Positions 1 to 5,731 of a DNA stretch of 13,694 bases are shown here, piece after piece. The notes beneath the pieces are model-generated. The model ran no database searches. It was given only the letters and a program-made list of their open reading frames with translations, and had not been told where the DNA came from. Both the position numbers and the translations under genes were made by a program. The stretch comes from Bacillota bacterium (lineage in GTDB: Bacteria > Bacillota_I > Bacilli_A > RFN20 > CAG-826): assembly GCA_023443485.1 (NCBI GenBank), contig JAEZUH010000051.1, forward strand, positions 1 to 13,694. Reading direction: 5' to 3'. Each line of letters starts with the position of its first letter. Position 1 is the first letter of the stretch.

Positions 1-690
1 AAATTCCGTGAAATCGCTGATGAAGTCGGATCCTTTTTCCTCGTTGACATGGCCCATATCGCTGGTCTTGTCGCCGGTGGCGTTCACATGAATCCATGTC
101 CATATGCCGATGTCGTAACCTCCACTACTCATAAAACCCTCCGTGGACCAAGGGGTGGCTTAATACTCACCAATAGCGAAGAGTTAATTAAGAGAATTAA
201 TTCTGCTATTTTCCCTTTCTATCAAGGTGGGCCATTAGAGCACATCATTGCCGCCAAGGCCATCTGCTTTAAAGAAGCAAATACTGATTTATTTAAGAAA
301 TATGCCCAAGAAATAGTCAATAACACCAAAGCTTGCCAAGAAGAATTCAAACGTTTAGGAGCCATTGTTAGTGGAACAGATAACCATCTCTTCCTGCTTA
401 ATGTCTTAGATACATATGGCATTAATGGGCTAGATGCTCAAAAAAAGCTTGAAGCAATTAATGTCACCACCAATAAAAATATGATTCCTAACGATACCTT
501 AAAACCAAATAAAACCAGTGGATTAAGAATCGGTTTTGCCGCGACAACAACTCGTGGATGTACCAAAGAAAATGCTCAAGAAATTGCTCATCTCATTCAC
601 GAATTCCTCTCCGATCGAATCGATGAATCTCAAGCTAAAGAAAGAGTGGCTAAGATCATCAAAAATTGGAAATTGATTGAGAATATCTAA
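1..690 (+). CDS. glyA: Serine hydroxymethyltransferase, 5'-truncated by the window edge
   Basis: This cytosolic PLP enzyme interconverts serine plus tetrahydrofolate with glycine plus 5,10-methylene-tetrahydrofolate and is the main source of one-carbon units. The reading frame is open from base 1, so the N-terminal half (roughly 180 residues of a usual 410-420) lies outside the window; 229 residues are visible. The core family motifs are present: VDMAHIAG at visible residues 15-22, whose Asp contacts the PLP pyridine nitrogen, and TSTTHKTLRGPRGG, in which visible Lys45 is the expected Schiff-base lysine. The C-terminal small domain is complete and ends at TAA. A strong terminator follows 7 bases later, so the gene ends its transcription unit. 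The upstream region and its control cannot be seen. Confidence 0.97.
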   Translation, partial: KFREIADEVGSFFLVDMAHIAGLVAGGVHMNPCPYADVVTSTTHKTLRGPRGGLILTNSEELIKRINSAIFPFYQGGPLEHIIAAKAICFKEANTDLFKKYAQEIVNNTKACQEEFKRLGAIVSGTDNHLFLLNVLDTYGINGLDAQKKLEAINVTTNKNMIPNDTLKPNKTSGLRIGFAATTTRGCTKENAQEIAHLIHEFLSDRIDESQAKERVAKIIKNWKLIENI

Positions 691-696
691 AAAGAA

Positions 697-726
697 AAGG
701 CGATATTAATTATCGCCTTATTTTTT
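697..726. terminator. Bidirectional rho-independent terminator between glyA and the cupin gene
   Basis: An 8-bp perfect stem (697-704 with 712-719, AAGGCGAT/ATCGCCTT) has a 7-base loop. On the plus strand it is followed by ATTTTTT, which ends glyA. On the minus strand the complement of the A-rich stretch 691-698 gives a T-rich tail, so the same hairpin can end the convergent cupin gene, whose stop is at 745-747. Confidence 0.85.
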
Positions 727-744
727 ATAATATAATTGACCAGA

Positions 745-1068
745 TTAGAAGGAAACAAGAAGCAACATCTTGAATTTTTCTTGTCCATAGACAGCGTGAG
801 GGACATCTTTTGGCATAATGATGGTCTCGCCTTCTTTAAGAACATGGACTTTCCCTCCGATGGTGAATCGTCCCACTCCATCAAGAACGGTGACCATCGC
901 ATCACCTCCTGAAGCATGAGAAGATATTTCCTCTCCTTTATCAAAAGAAAAAATCGTAACACTGACTTTTTCGTTTTGCACTAGTGTTTTGCTGATGACT
1001 TGTCCCATTTGATACTCGACTTGCTCTTTAAGGACAATCTTTTCGTCTTTATTGATGTTTTTGAACAT
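745..1068 (-). CDS. Small single-domain cupin protein
   Basis: This 107-residue protein consists of one small beta-barrel domain. The cupin signature is visible: a strand ending in FDKGEEISSHASGGDAM (about residues 43-59), then VLDGVGRFTIGG, then EGETIIMPKDVPHAV (about 79-93). The first motif carries one histidine (SSH) instead of the classic HxH and has Asp in place of the metal-binding Glu; a second histidine sits in VPHAV. Metal binding is therefore possible but non-canonical. Small cupins of this type are often sugar, auxiliary-metabolite or stress-associated proteins of unknown substrate, so I assign no reaction. The start is preceded by a GTGAGG ribosome site about 8 bases upstream. It is convergent with glyA and shares its terminator. 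Confidence 0.8.
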   Translation of the reverse strand: MFKNINKDEKIVLKEQVEYQMGQVISKTLVQNEKVSVTIFSFDKGEEISSHASGGDAMVTVLDGVGRFTIGGKVHVLKEGETIIMPKDVPHAVYGQEKFKMLLLVSF

Positions 1069-1088
1069 ATTAATACCTCACTTTCTTT

Positions 1089-1118
1089 ATTGTATTATTC
1101 ATTCGTTTTTTTACCAAA
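1089..1118 (-). promoter_or_regulatory. Possible promoter of the cupin gene
   Basis: Read on the minus strand, TTTGGT (1113-1118) lies 18 bases from TACAAT (1089-1094), about 20 bases before the start codon. The -10 is good and the -35 poor, so this is tentative. Confidence 0.35.
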
Positions 1119-1147
1119 CGATACGCATAAAATAAATGAGGTGGAGA

Positions 1148-2029
1148 CTAACTGTTCTTCTTTTTTAGTTTAGGAATCATGAACAAGCGAGGAGTGACTC
1201 TTTTATATTCGAGATAGTCACTTCTTCGCGAAATCTGTCGTTTTTCCATTAATGGAATAGAGATAAATTCAAATAGCAAAAGAATCAAAAGGAAACCATA
1301 TCCAAGGTACCAAAGTGAAAAGTAGCTCAATAGGAGAGAAAGAAAAGCGCCAATCCAGACGAGATTTTCTCCTAGATAATTTGGGTGCCTAGAATATTTC
1401 CATAAGCCATTACGGCAAACCTTTTTCTCTTTCGTGGTCTTTAAGAAGGAATGCATTTGATGATCAGCAAATAATTCGAGGAGGATGCCTAAAAGAATTA
1501 TGCCCGCTCCGAATAGACCTAAGGGCTTTGCTCCATTGACTATTAAATAAAGAAGAGGCACAGTTCCCCCGTAGACTAGAACAGTGGGAATCATTTGTAA
1601 ACCGGTGAAATTGATGATGTGAAAGAGGATTGGAGAGGAATTTTCACGATAATGTCGGTATCTCCAGTCTTCCCAAAGAAGATTATCAAAGGTAATAATC
1701 CAATTTATCGACAATCTCCAGCTCCAAAGAGAGAAAATGATATAAATTATCCAAGTATAGATATTCGCGCTTGGGAAGCGGATTAAAAAGAATGTGGCAA
1801 TAATCCAAGGGGTCAGTGACCAATATGGATCATAAACACTGGTGTTTTTCAAAATCAATGAGCTAATCCAGATGAGAATTGTCGCGACAACATCAGCAAA
1901 GAAAAATTGAACAAAGATATTGTTTTGAATCCAAAGGGAAGAAAAATAGCCACCAATATAGGCAAAAAGATAGATGAATAGGATGGTTAATAGCGATAAC
2001 ACTTTTGACTTTTTAATCATAAGAAACAT
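1148..2029 (-). CDS. DUF1295 / steroid 5-alpha-reductase-like integral membrane protein
   Basis: This 293-residue, strongly hydrophobic protein has about seven predicted membrane segments (near 10-30, 38-60, 75-105, 135-165, 170-187, 218-235 and 237-260). The family marks are NTSVYDPYWSLTP at 62-74, ADHQMHSF at 188-195, SRHPNYLGE at 213-221, and the C-terminal block MEKRQISRRSDYLEYKRVTPR. RHPNYxGE is the cofactor-binding motif shared by DUF1295, steroid 5-alpha reductases and isoprenylcysteine methyltransferases, which suggests a membrane-embedded reductase or methyltransferase acting on a lipid. The substrate cannot be deduced. The first ATG (2027-2029) is used here; a second ATG three codons in is also possible, and neither has a strong ribosome site. 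A near-consensus promoter lies just upstream, so the gene appears to be monocistronic. Confidence 0.8.
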   Translation of the reverse strand: MFLMIKKSKVLSLLTILFIYLFAYIGGYFSSLWIQNNIFVQFFFADVVATILIWISSLILKNTSVYDPYWSLTPWIIATFFLIRFPSANIYTWIIYIIFSLWSWRLSINWIITFDNLLWEDWRYRHYRENSSPILFHIINFTGLQMIPTVLVYGGTVPLLYLIVNGAKPLGLFGAGIILLGILLELFADHQMHSFLKTTKEKKVCRNGLWKYSRHPNYLGENLVWIGAFLSLLLSYFSLWYLGYGFLLILLLFEFISIPLMEKRQISRRSDYLEYKRVTPRLFMIPKLKKKNS

Positions 2030-2047
2030 TTTCTAAATGTCGTGAAT

Positions 2048-2076
2048 ATTATAAAAACGACAAGAGCAATTAGCAA
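2048..2076 (-). promoter_or_regulatory. Promoter of the DUF1295 gene
   Basis: On the minus strand TTGCTA (2071-2076), a 17-base spacer and a perfect TATAAT (2048-2053) lie right after the terminator of the upstream AraC gene. The predicted transcript starts near 2041, leaving a leader of only about 12 bases before the first ATG. Confidence 0.7.
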
Positions 2077-2109
2077 TAAAGAAAACAGCCTCTAAGTTAG
2101 AAGCTGTTT
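2073..2109 (-). terminator. Rho-independent terminator of the AraC-family gene
   Basis: A hairpin of 11 paired bases with one mismatch (2083-2094 with 2098-2109; outer arm AAACAGC/GCTGTTT) is followed on the minus strand by TTTTCTTTATT. It lies 16 bases after the AraC stop and separates that gene from the next promoter; the -35 of that promoter overlaps the tail of the T tract. Confidence 0.7.
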
Positions 2110-2125
2110 AATGCGTGAAAAGTTT

Positions 2126-3022
2126 TTATTTCTTCCTTTTAATTGGAATCCAGATTGCGGAGTGATAATTAGCTTCAGTATTGTCATCTTTAACCACATC
2201 ATACCATTCAATATTGGCGTTACCATCGAGTTCAAATTCGGGGTTATTAGGGAGCCATTCCTTAAAAATCCTCGTGTTTAAGTTTTGTAATGATTCTGGA
2301 ATAGGTCCGACACAATTGAAGATAGCCCATTCTCCATAGGGGAATTCATATACGACCATTCCTTCTGGCACTTCTCCTCCTAAGTATCTTCCAGCGATGA
2401 GATAACGAAACTTGCCGTTTCCAATATCGTCGATGCAGACACCATATTCACCTATTGAGTTGTCAACGATCGCTTGTTCATAAGCATTGTTTGGCTTTTT
2501 GCCTGCGCATATATTCGCAAATTTTTTTGTGAATACTTCATCCCAAAACTTGGGAATCTTTTCATAAGCTTCTTCAAAGGTAAATTCCTTTTGGAATCCG
2601 ATAACTTTTAAAGAGAGCATCTTGGTGATTTTATAGTCCATTTTATTTCCTCCTTTGATGACTAAGTCGATTATTAAGGGATCAAATTGATGATGTTGGA
2701 GTTTTTTCTCGCGCATCTTGCTAGGCGATACACCGTGAAAACGGATGAATGCCTTGGTAAAACTCTCAGGTGTTTCGTAGCCATATTTATAAGCGATTTC
2801 AATGATATTGTTCTTGGAGTTTTTCACTTCTTCAGCAGCCAAAGAGAGACGTCTTGACTTAATGTATTCGCTAATTGAATAACTTGTGGCAATCGCAAAA
2901 CCTTTTTGCAAATAAAAACTTGATACTCCTACATGTCTTGATATCTCATCAATTTCTAGAACATTAGTGAGATTATTTTCGATGTAATTAAGAGTGTTTC
3001 TAATTACAAGAATCCATTCCAT
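2126..3022 (-). CDS. AraC-family regulator with GyrI-like effector-binding domain
   Basis: This 298-residue transcription factor has a Rob/MarA-like design. Residues 5-107 form the AraC double helix-turn-helix: the first near 22-43 (VLEIDEISRHVGVSSFYLQK) and the second near 71-95, with the family core IIEIAYKYGYETPESFTKAFIRFHGVSP. Residues 127-295 form an AraC_E_bind/GyrI-like domain (VIGFQKEFTFEEAYEKIPKFWDEV, YGVCIDD, GEWAIFNCVGPIPESLQ), a fold that binds hydrophobic or cationic small molecules in regulators such as Rob and BmrR. A ligand-responsive activator is therefore likely, of genes not identifiable here; the linked Vat-like and DUF1295 genes are candidates by position only. AAAGGGG lies 5 bases before the start. 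Three phased GACAA repeats just upstream could be its own binding site. Confidence 0.9.
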   Translation of the reverse strand: MEWILVIRNTLNYIENNLTNVLEIDEISRHVGVSSFYLQKGFAIATSYSISEYIKSRRLSLAAEEVKNSKNNIIEIAYKYGYETPESFTKAFIRFHGVSPSKMREKKLQHHQFDPLIIDLVIKGGNKMDYKITKMLSLKVIGFQKEFTFEEAYEKIPKFWDEVFTKKFANICAGKKPNNAYEQAIVDNSIGEYGVCIDDIGNGKFRYLIAGRYLGGEVPEGMVVYEFPYGEWAIFNCVGPIPESLQNLNTRIFKEWLPNNPEFELDGNANIEWYDVVKDDNTEANYHSAIWIPIKRKK

Positions 3023-3059
3023 ATTTTCCCCTTTCGACTACTATATCAAAGCAGAATCA

Positions 3060-3088
3060 ATATTATTAATCTTGTCAAAATTTGTCTT
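3060..3088 (-). promoter_or_regulatory. Tentative promoter of the AraC-family gene
   Basis: On the minus strand AAGACA (3083-3088), a 17-base spacer and TAATAT (3060-3065) precede the gene. The -35 overlaps the last codons of the upstream GNAT gene and one of the GACAA repeats. There is no obvious terminator between the GNAT gene and this gene, so readthrough is possible. Confidence 0.3.
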
Positions 3089-3096
3089 AATTTGTC
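3072..3096 (-). repeat. Three GACAA direct repeats at 10-bp period, candidate operator
   Basis: GACAA on the minus strand occurs at 3072-3076, 3082-3086 and 3092-3096, exactly 10 bases apart, with AT-rich spacers. The array covers the probable promoter of the AraC-family gene and runs into the 3' end of the GNAT gene. One-turn spacing places all copies on the same face of the helix. Binding by the AraC protein itself is an inference. Confidence 0.5.
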
Positions 3097-3728
3097 CCTT
3101 TATCATCTTGTGAACCCCATTGACCGGGAAATACTTTCTTTTCCAAAGGAGGGAATAATTCATTGAACTTCTCAACTTCCTCGCTTGGCAAATCCTCATA
3201 ACATTTTGATTCGTAAAATTTTCCTTTTATGCCATTAAATGCATTTGGCACCAATTCATAGCACATGAAAGCAGAAAAGTTTTGACCATCAGGTGTCGTA
3301 ATTCCATATTCTTCGCAAGTCCTAAATCCGAGCTTGGGATAATAATTTGGTTCTCCAAAAATGATGATGCGGGAAAAGCCTAAATTCCGAGCTTTTTCAA
3401 AAGATTGCTTAAGCAATTCTTTGCCGATACCTCTTTTTTGATACTTTGGATCAACACAGAGAGGCCCAAAAGTAATGCAGGGGTATTTTTCTTTCTCGCT
3501 TTCGATATAGGAGGTGGTATACATGATTAAGCCCACCACTTTTCCCTCATTAACAGCGAGCAGCGTTAGCTCTTTAATGTAATCGGGATGGTCTCTTAAT
3601 TTATGGATCAAATAGTGTTCACTACATCCGGGAACATAGAGATTCCAAAAAGCTTTCTGGGTCATGTGTTCAGATTGGTAGTAATCTTCTTTAGTTTCTG
3701 GGCGATAGATAATGTTAATTTTGTTCAT
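3087..3728 (-). CDS. GNAT-family N-acetyltransferase (COG3153/YhbS-like)
   Basis: This 213-residue acetyl-CoA-dependent acyltransferase has the fold order visible: an N-terminal strand and helix (IIYRPETKEDY), strands LTLLAVNEGKVVGLIMYT at 55-71 and ITFGPLCVDPKY at 85-96, then the acetyl-CoA pyrophosphate loop QKRGIGKEL at 97-105. This is followed by the COG3153-type ending GFSRIIIFGEPNYYPKLGF at 117-135. About 60 extra residues follow the core, and their role is unknown. The substrate cannot be named. It starts one base after the stop of the radical SAM gene, and its AAAAGGA ribosome site lies inside that gene, so it is the third and last gene of a DUF3795-radical SAM-GNAT operon. Confidence 0.85.
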   Translation of the reverse strand: MNKINIIYRPETKEDYYQSEHMTQKAFWNLYVPGCSEHYLIHKLRDHPDYIKELTLLAVNEGKVVGLIMYTTSYIESEKEKYPCITFGPLCVDPKYQKRGIGKELLKQSFEKARNLGFSRIIIFGEPNYYPKLGFRTCEEYGITTPDGQNFSAFMCYELVPNAFNGIKGKFYESKCYEDLPSEEVEKFNELFPPLEKKVFPGQWGSQDDKGTN

Positions 3729-3729
3729 A

Positions 3730-4611
3730 TTATTCCTTTTGATTGAGGCTGAACAAATCTAATTGTTCAAATGGTTCAGGATATTTCCTCATGTACGAAA
3801 ATACTTCACTTATATCAATCATAATGTTGTTTTCGCGGCATCTATTGATAATTATCTGCTTCAAAGCCTCATGGTTTGGAGAATTAATTTGATAGGAAGT
3901 TCCAAATTGTTTGATGTATTTTTCTTTTAATCCTGGAAAATCTTTATCGAGACATTCGTAGAAATATTCCCGATTACCTTTTCTTAGTGTTAGACCAATT
4001 CCAAAGAAGATGATTCCTTTTACTCCTACTTCAATGCAAGCATCCATTAAATTAGTAATGTTATCAAAAGTATCATTAATAAAAGGGAGGAAGGGGCAGA
4101 GCCACACCACAGTGGGTATCCCTAATTCTTGACACTTTTTTAATATTTCAATTCTTTTGGAGGTTGAACAAACATTTGGTTCAATCTTTTTGCAAAGCTC
4201 ATCATCAAAGGTAGTTAAAGTGACTTGAACGACCGTTTTGCTATCCTTATTTATCTTATCTAGTAAATCTAAATCTCGGAGGATTAAATCACTTTTGGTG
4301 AGAATTCCTATACCGCAATGATGTTTTAAAATAATTTCTAAACATTGCCTCGTATATTGAATTTCTTTTTCGACATGATTGTATGGATCGGTCATTGAGC
4401 CTGTGCCAATCATACATGGTTTCCTTTTATTGGCTAGCTCGATATCGAGAAGTTTCGGAGCGTCTTCTTTAATTTCAATGTCAGTAAACTCATGGTTGAT
4501 TTGGTAGCACTCGCTTCGCGAATCACAATAAATACAGCCATGCGTGCAACCTCGATAAATATTCATTCCATTTTGAGGCGAAAGAATATTTCTGTACTTT
4601 TTATAGAACAT
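3730..4611 (-). CDS. SPL-family (SplB-like, COG1533) radical SAM protein
   Basis: This 293-residue radical SAM enzyme has the [4Fe-4S]-binding motif CTHGCIYC at residues 22-29, preceded by NIYRGC. Downstream are the usual COG1533 blocks: MIGTGSMTDPYNHVEKE (67-83), LTKSDLILRDLDLL (104-117), QVTLTTFDDELCKKIEPNV (129-147) and VVWLCPFLPFINDT (168-181). The family includes spore photoproduct lyase, but most members are uncharacterised; I see no reason to call this one a DNA repair lyase. It begins by a TAATG overlap with the stop of the DUF3795 gene and ends one base before the GNAT gene, so the three are almost certainly co-translated. No independent ribosome site is evident, in keeping with translational coupling. 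Confidence 0.85.
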   Translation of the reverse strand: MFYKKYRNILSPQNGMNIYRGCTHGCIYCDSRSECYQINHEFTDIEIKEDAPKLLDIELANKRKPCMIGTGSMTDPYNHVEKEIQYTRQCLEIILKHHCGIGILTKSDLILRDLDLLDKINKDSKTVVQVTLTTFDDELCKKIEPNVCSTSKRIEILKKCQELGIPTVVWLCPFLPFINDTFDNITNLMDACIEVGVKGIIFFGIGLTLRKGNREYFYECLDKDFPGLKEKYIKQFGTSYQINSPNHEALKQIIINRCRENNIMIDISEVFSYMRKYPEPFEQLDLFSLNQKE

Positions 4612-4949
4612 TAGACGAGTTTCTTGAGATTTTCTAAGGCTTCCTGACTGTTGTTCGTGACCATCTTTAAAAGATCACACTTTCCCATTTCATTACAAGA
4701 GGCACATGTCGGATGATTCTTCTTTGAAGCGCATTGTTTAATTGGGCAAAGTTTGTCGCAGAAAACGGTCTTTGCTCCATCGAGATTACAGCCTTCACAG
4801 TTAATCATCTCAGGAGTAATTTCAACCCCATTGCCGACTGACCATTTCTTGGCCACTTCTTCTCTCAATTCATCATCATTATTTATCGTGGCAATTCTAG
4901 CTTCACATTTTTCGCAGTCTAAACCGCATTTAGCAATTAATTTGTTCAT
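4611..4949 (-). CDS. DUF3795 cysteine-rich protein
   Basis: This 112-residue soluble protein opens with the DUF3795 signature AKCGLDCEKCEA (Cys8, 12, 15), continues with NCEGCNLDG (Cys51, 54) and has further cysteines at 64, 68, 73, 82, 85 and 91: eleven in all, suggesting a zinc- or Fe-S-binding domain. The start chosen is ATG 4947-4949, because AAAGGGGA lies just upstream and the family motif begins at once; an in-frame ATG 28 codons earlier (5031-5033) would add a hydrophobic leader that overlaps the promoter and a terminator. The function of DUF3795 is unknown. It is the first gene of the operon with the radical SAM and GNAT genes, joined by TAATG. Confidence 0.85.
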   Translation of the reverse strand: MNKLIAKCGLDCEKCEARIATINNDDELREEVAKKWSVGNGVEITPEMINCEGCNLDGAKTVFCDKLCPIKQCASKKNHPTCASCNEMGKCDLLKMVTNNSQEALENLKKLV

Positions 4950-4984
4950 GTAATTCCCCTTTTTGTTTCCGATAATTAATACTA

Positions 4985-5003
4985 TTAAGAACACATTTCT
5001 TAA
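4985..5003. promoter_or_regulatory. Perfect inverted repeat at the operon transcription start
   Basis: TTAAGAA (4985-4991) and TTCTTAA (4997-5003) form a perfect 7-base dyad around a 5-base centre. It begins within a few bases of the predicted start of the DUF3795 operon transcript, about +1 to +20. It could be a repressor operator or a 5' stem in the leader. Confidence 0.4.
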
Positions 5004-5010
5004 CAAAGAG

Positions 5011-5019
5011 ATTATAACA
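5011..5019 (-). promoter_or_regulatory. Extended -10 promoter of the DUF3795-radical SAM-GNAT operon
   Basis: The minus strand reads TGTTATAAT, a TGn extended -10 with a perfect TATAAT (5011-5016). No good -35 exists at 16-18 bases because that space is filled by the upstream terminator; extended -10 promoters can do without one. Predicted start is near 5004, about 55 bases before the ATG. Confidence 0.5.
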
Positions 5020-5045
5020 AAAAAATAGTGCAAGACGCACTATTT
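5017..5045 (-). terminator. Terminator of the Vat-like gene, overlapping its stop codon
   Basis: A 9-bp perfect stem (5023-5031 with 5037-5045; AAATAGTGC/GCACTATTT on the minus strand) has a 5-base loop and is followed by TTTTG. The TAG stop of the acetyltransferase gene (5040-5042) lies inside the first arm. Confidence 0.8.
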
Positions 5046-5684
5046 CTTAAGGATTTCTTTTAATTGGATTTTGCTTTTGGAGAGATCAGAACTCAATAGA
5101 GGAATCAATTCTTTTATCTCTTCAATGTCTTTGTCCCACCACTTGAGTTGGAGCAATAGACTGATTGTTTCTTCATCGAATCGAAATTTCTTAATCTGAA
5201 TGGGATTACCGACCGCCAGTGCGTAAGGAGGAATATTTTTCCCGACCACCGCGTTAGCTCCGATAATCGCACCATCACCAATATGAATACCGGGAAGGAT
5301 CGTGACATTTTGTCCAATCCAAACATCGTTGCCGATTATGGTGTCACCACGATTTGTTCTCGCATCGAACGGACGGGACAATCCTTTAAATTCATCAATG
5401 AGTTCAAAAGGATAAGCGGTTAGACAATCCATCATGTGGTTGGCTCCATTCATAATGAATTCCACCCCTTTTGCTATGCAACAAAACTTTCCAATAACTA
5501 ATTTATCCCCCATAAATGGGTAAAAATGGGTGACATGCTTCTCAAATGATTCGGGTCCTTCTTTATTGTCATCATAATAGGAATAATCACCCACGATAAT
5601 ATTTGGGTTGGTCACGACACTTTTGATGTAGCAAAAACTCTTGAACTTAGAGTTTGGATAGATTGGTTTAATATCTTTTTCCAT
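5040..5684 (-). CDS. Vat-like xenobiotic O-acetyltransferase (left-handed beta helix)
   Basis: This 214-residue cytosolic hexapeptide-repeat acetyltransferase is of the XAT class, which holds streptogramin A acetyltransferases (Vat) and type B chloramphenicol acetyltransferases. The similarity runs along the whole length: VGDYSYYDD (31-39), YPFMGDKLVIGKFCCIAKGVEFIMNGANHMMD (55-86), then beta-helix rungs GDTIIGNDVWIGQNVTILPGIHIGDGAIIGANAVVGKNIPPYALAVGNP. His83 in NGANH matches the family catalytic histidine, and the C-terminal LKWWDKDIEEI block is typical of Vat. It would move acetyl from acetyl-CoA to a hydroxyl on a drug or other small molecule; whether it gives resistance cannot be read from sequence. 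Little ribosome-site signal precedes the ATG. It is monocistronic, closed by its own terminator. Confidence 0.88.
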   Translation of the reverse strand: MEKDIKPIYPNSKFKSFCYIKSVVTNPNIIVGDYSYYDDNKEGPESFEKHVTHFYPFMGDKLVIGKFCCIAKGVEFIMNGANHMMDCLTAYPFELIDEFKGLSRPFDARTNRGDTIIGNDVWIGQNVTILPGIHIGDGAIIGANAVVGKNIPPYALAVGNPIQIKKFRFDEETISLLLQLKWWDKDIEEIKELIPLLSSDLSKSKIQLKEILKK

Positions 5685-5731
5685 AAATTAATTTTAACAC
5701 TTTATGATAAAAAAGATAATTGGTATCAATA

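Noticed and set aside
687..962. Minus-strand frame overlapping the cupin gene
   Set aside because: A shadow frame: the other frame carries the cupin motifs and the ribosome site, and this one runs through the glyA terminator.
3730..4611. Calling the radical SAM protein a spore photoproduct lyase (splB)
   Set aside because: It matches the wider COG1533 group, and there is no sporulation context to support DNA repair of spore photoproduct.
4950..5033. N-terminal extension of the DUF3795 protein from the earlier ATG
   Set aside because: The extension would be translated across the promoter and dyad and start in the upstream terminator region; the inner ATG has AAAGGGGA and begins the family motif.
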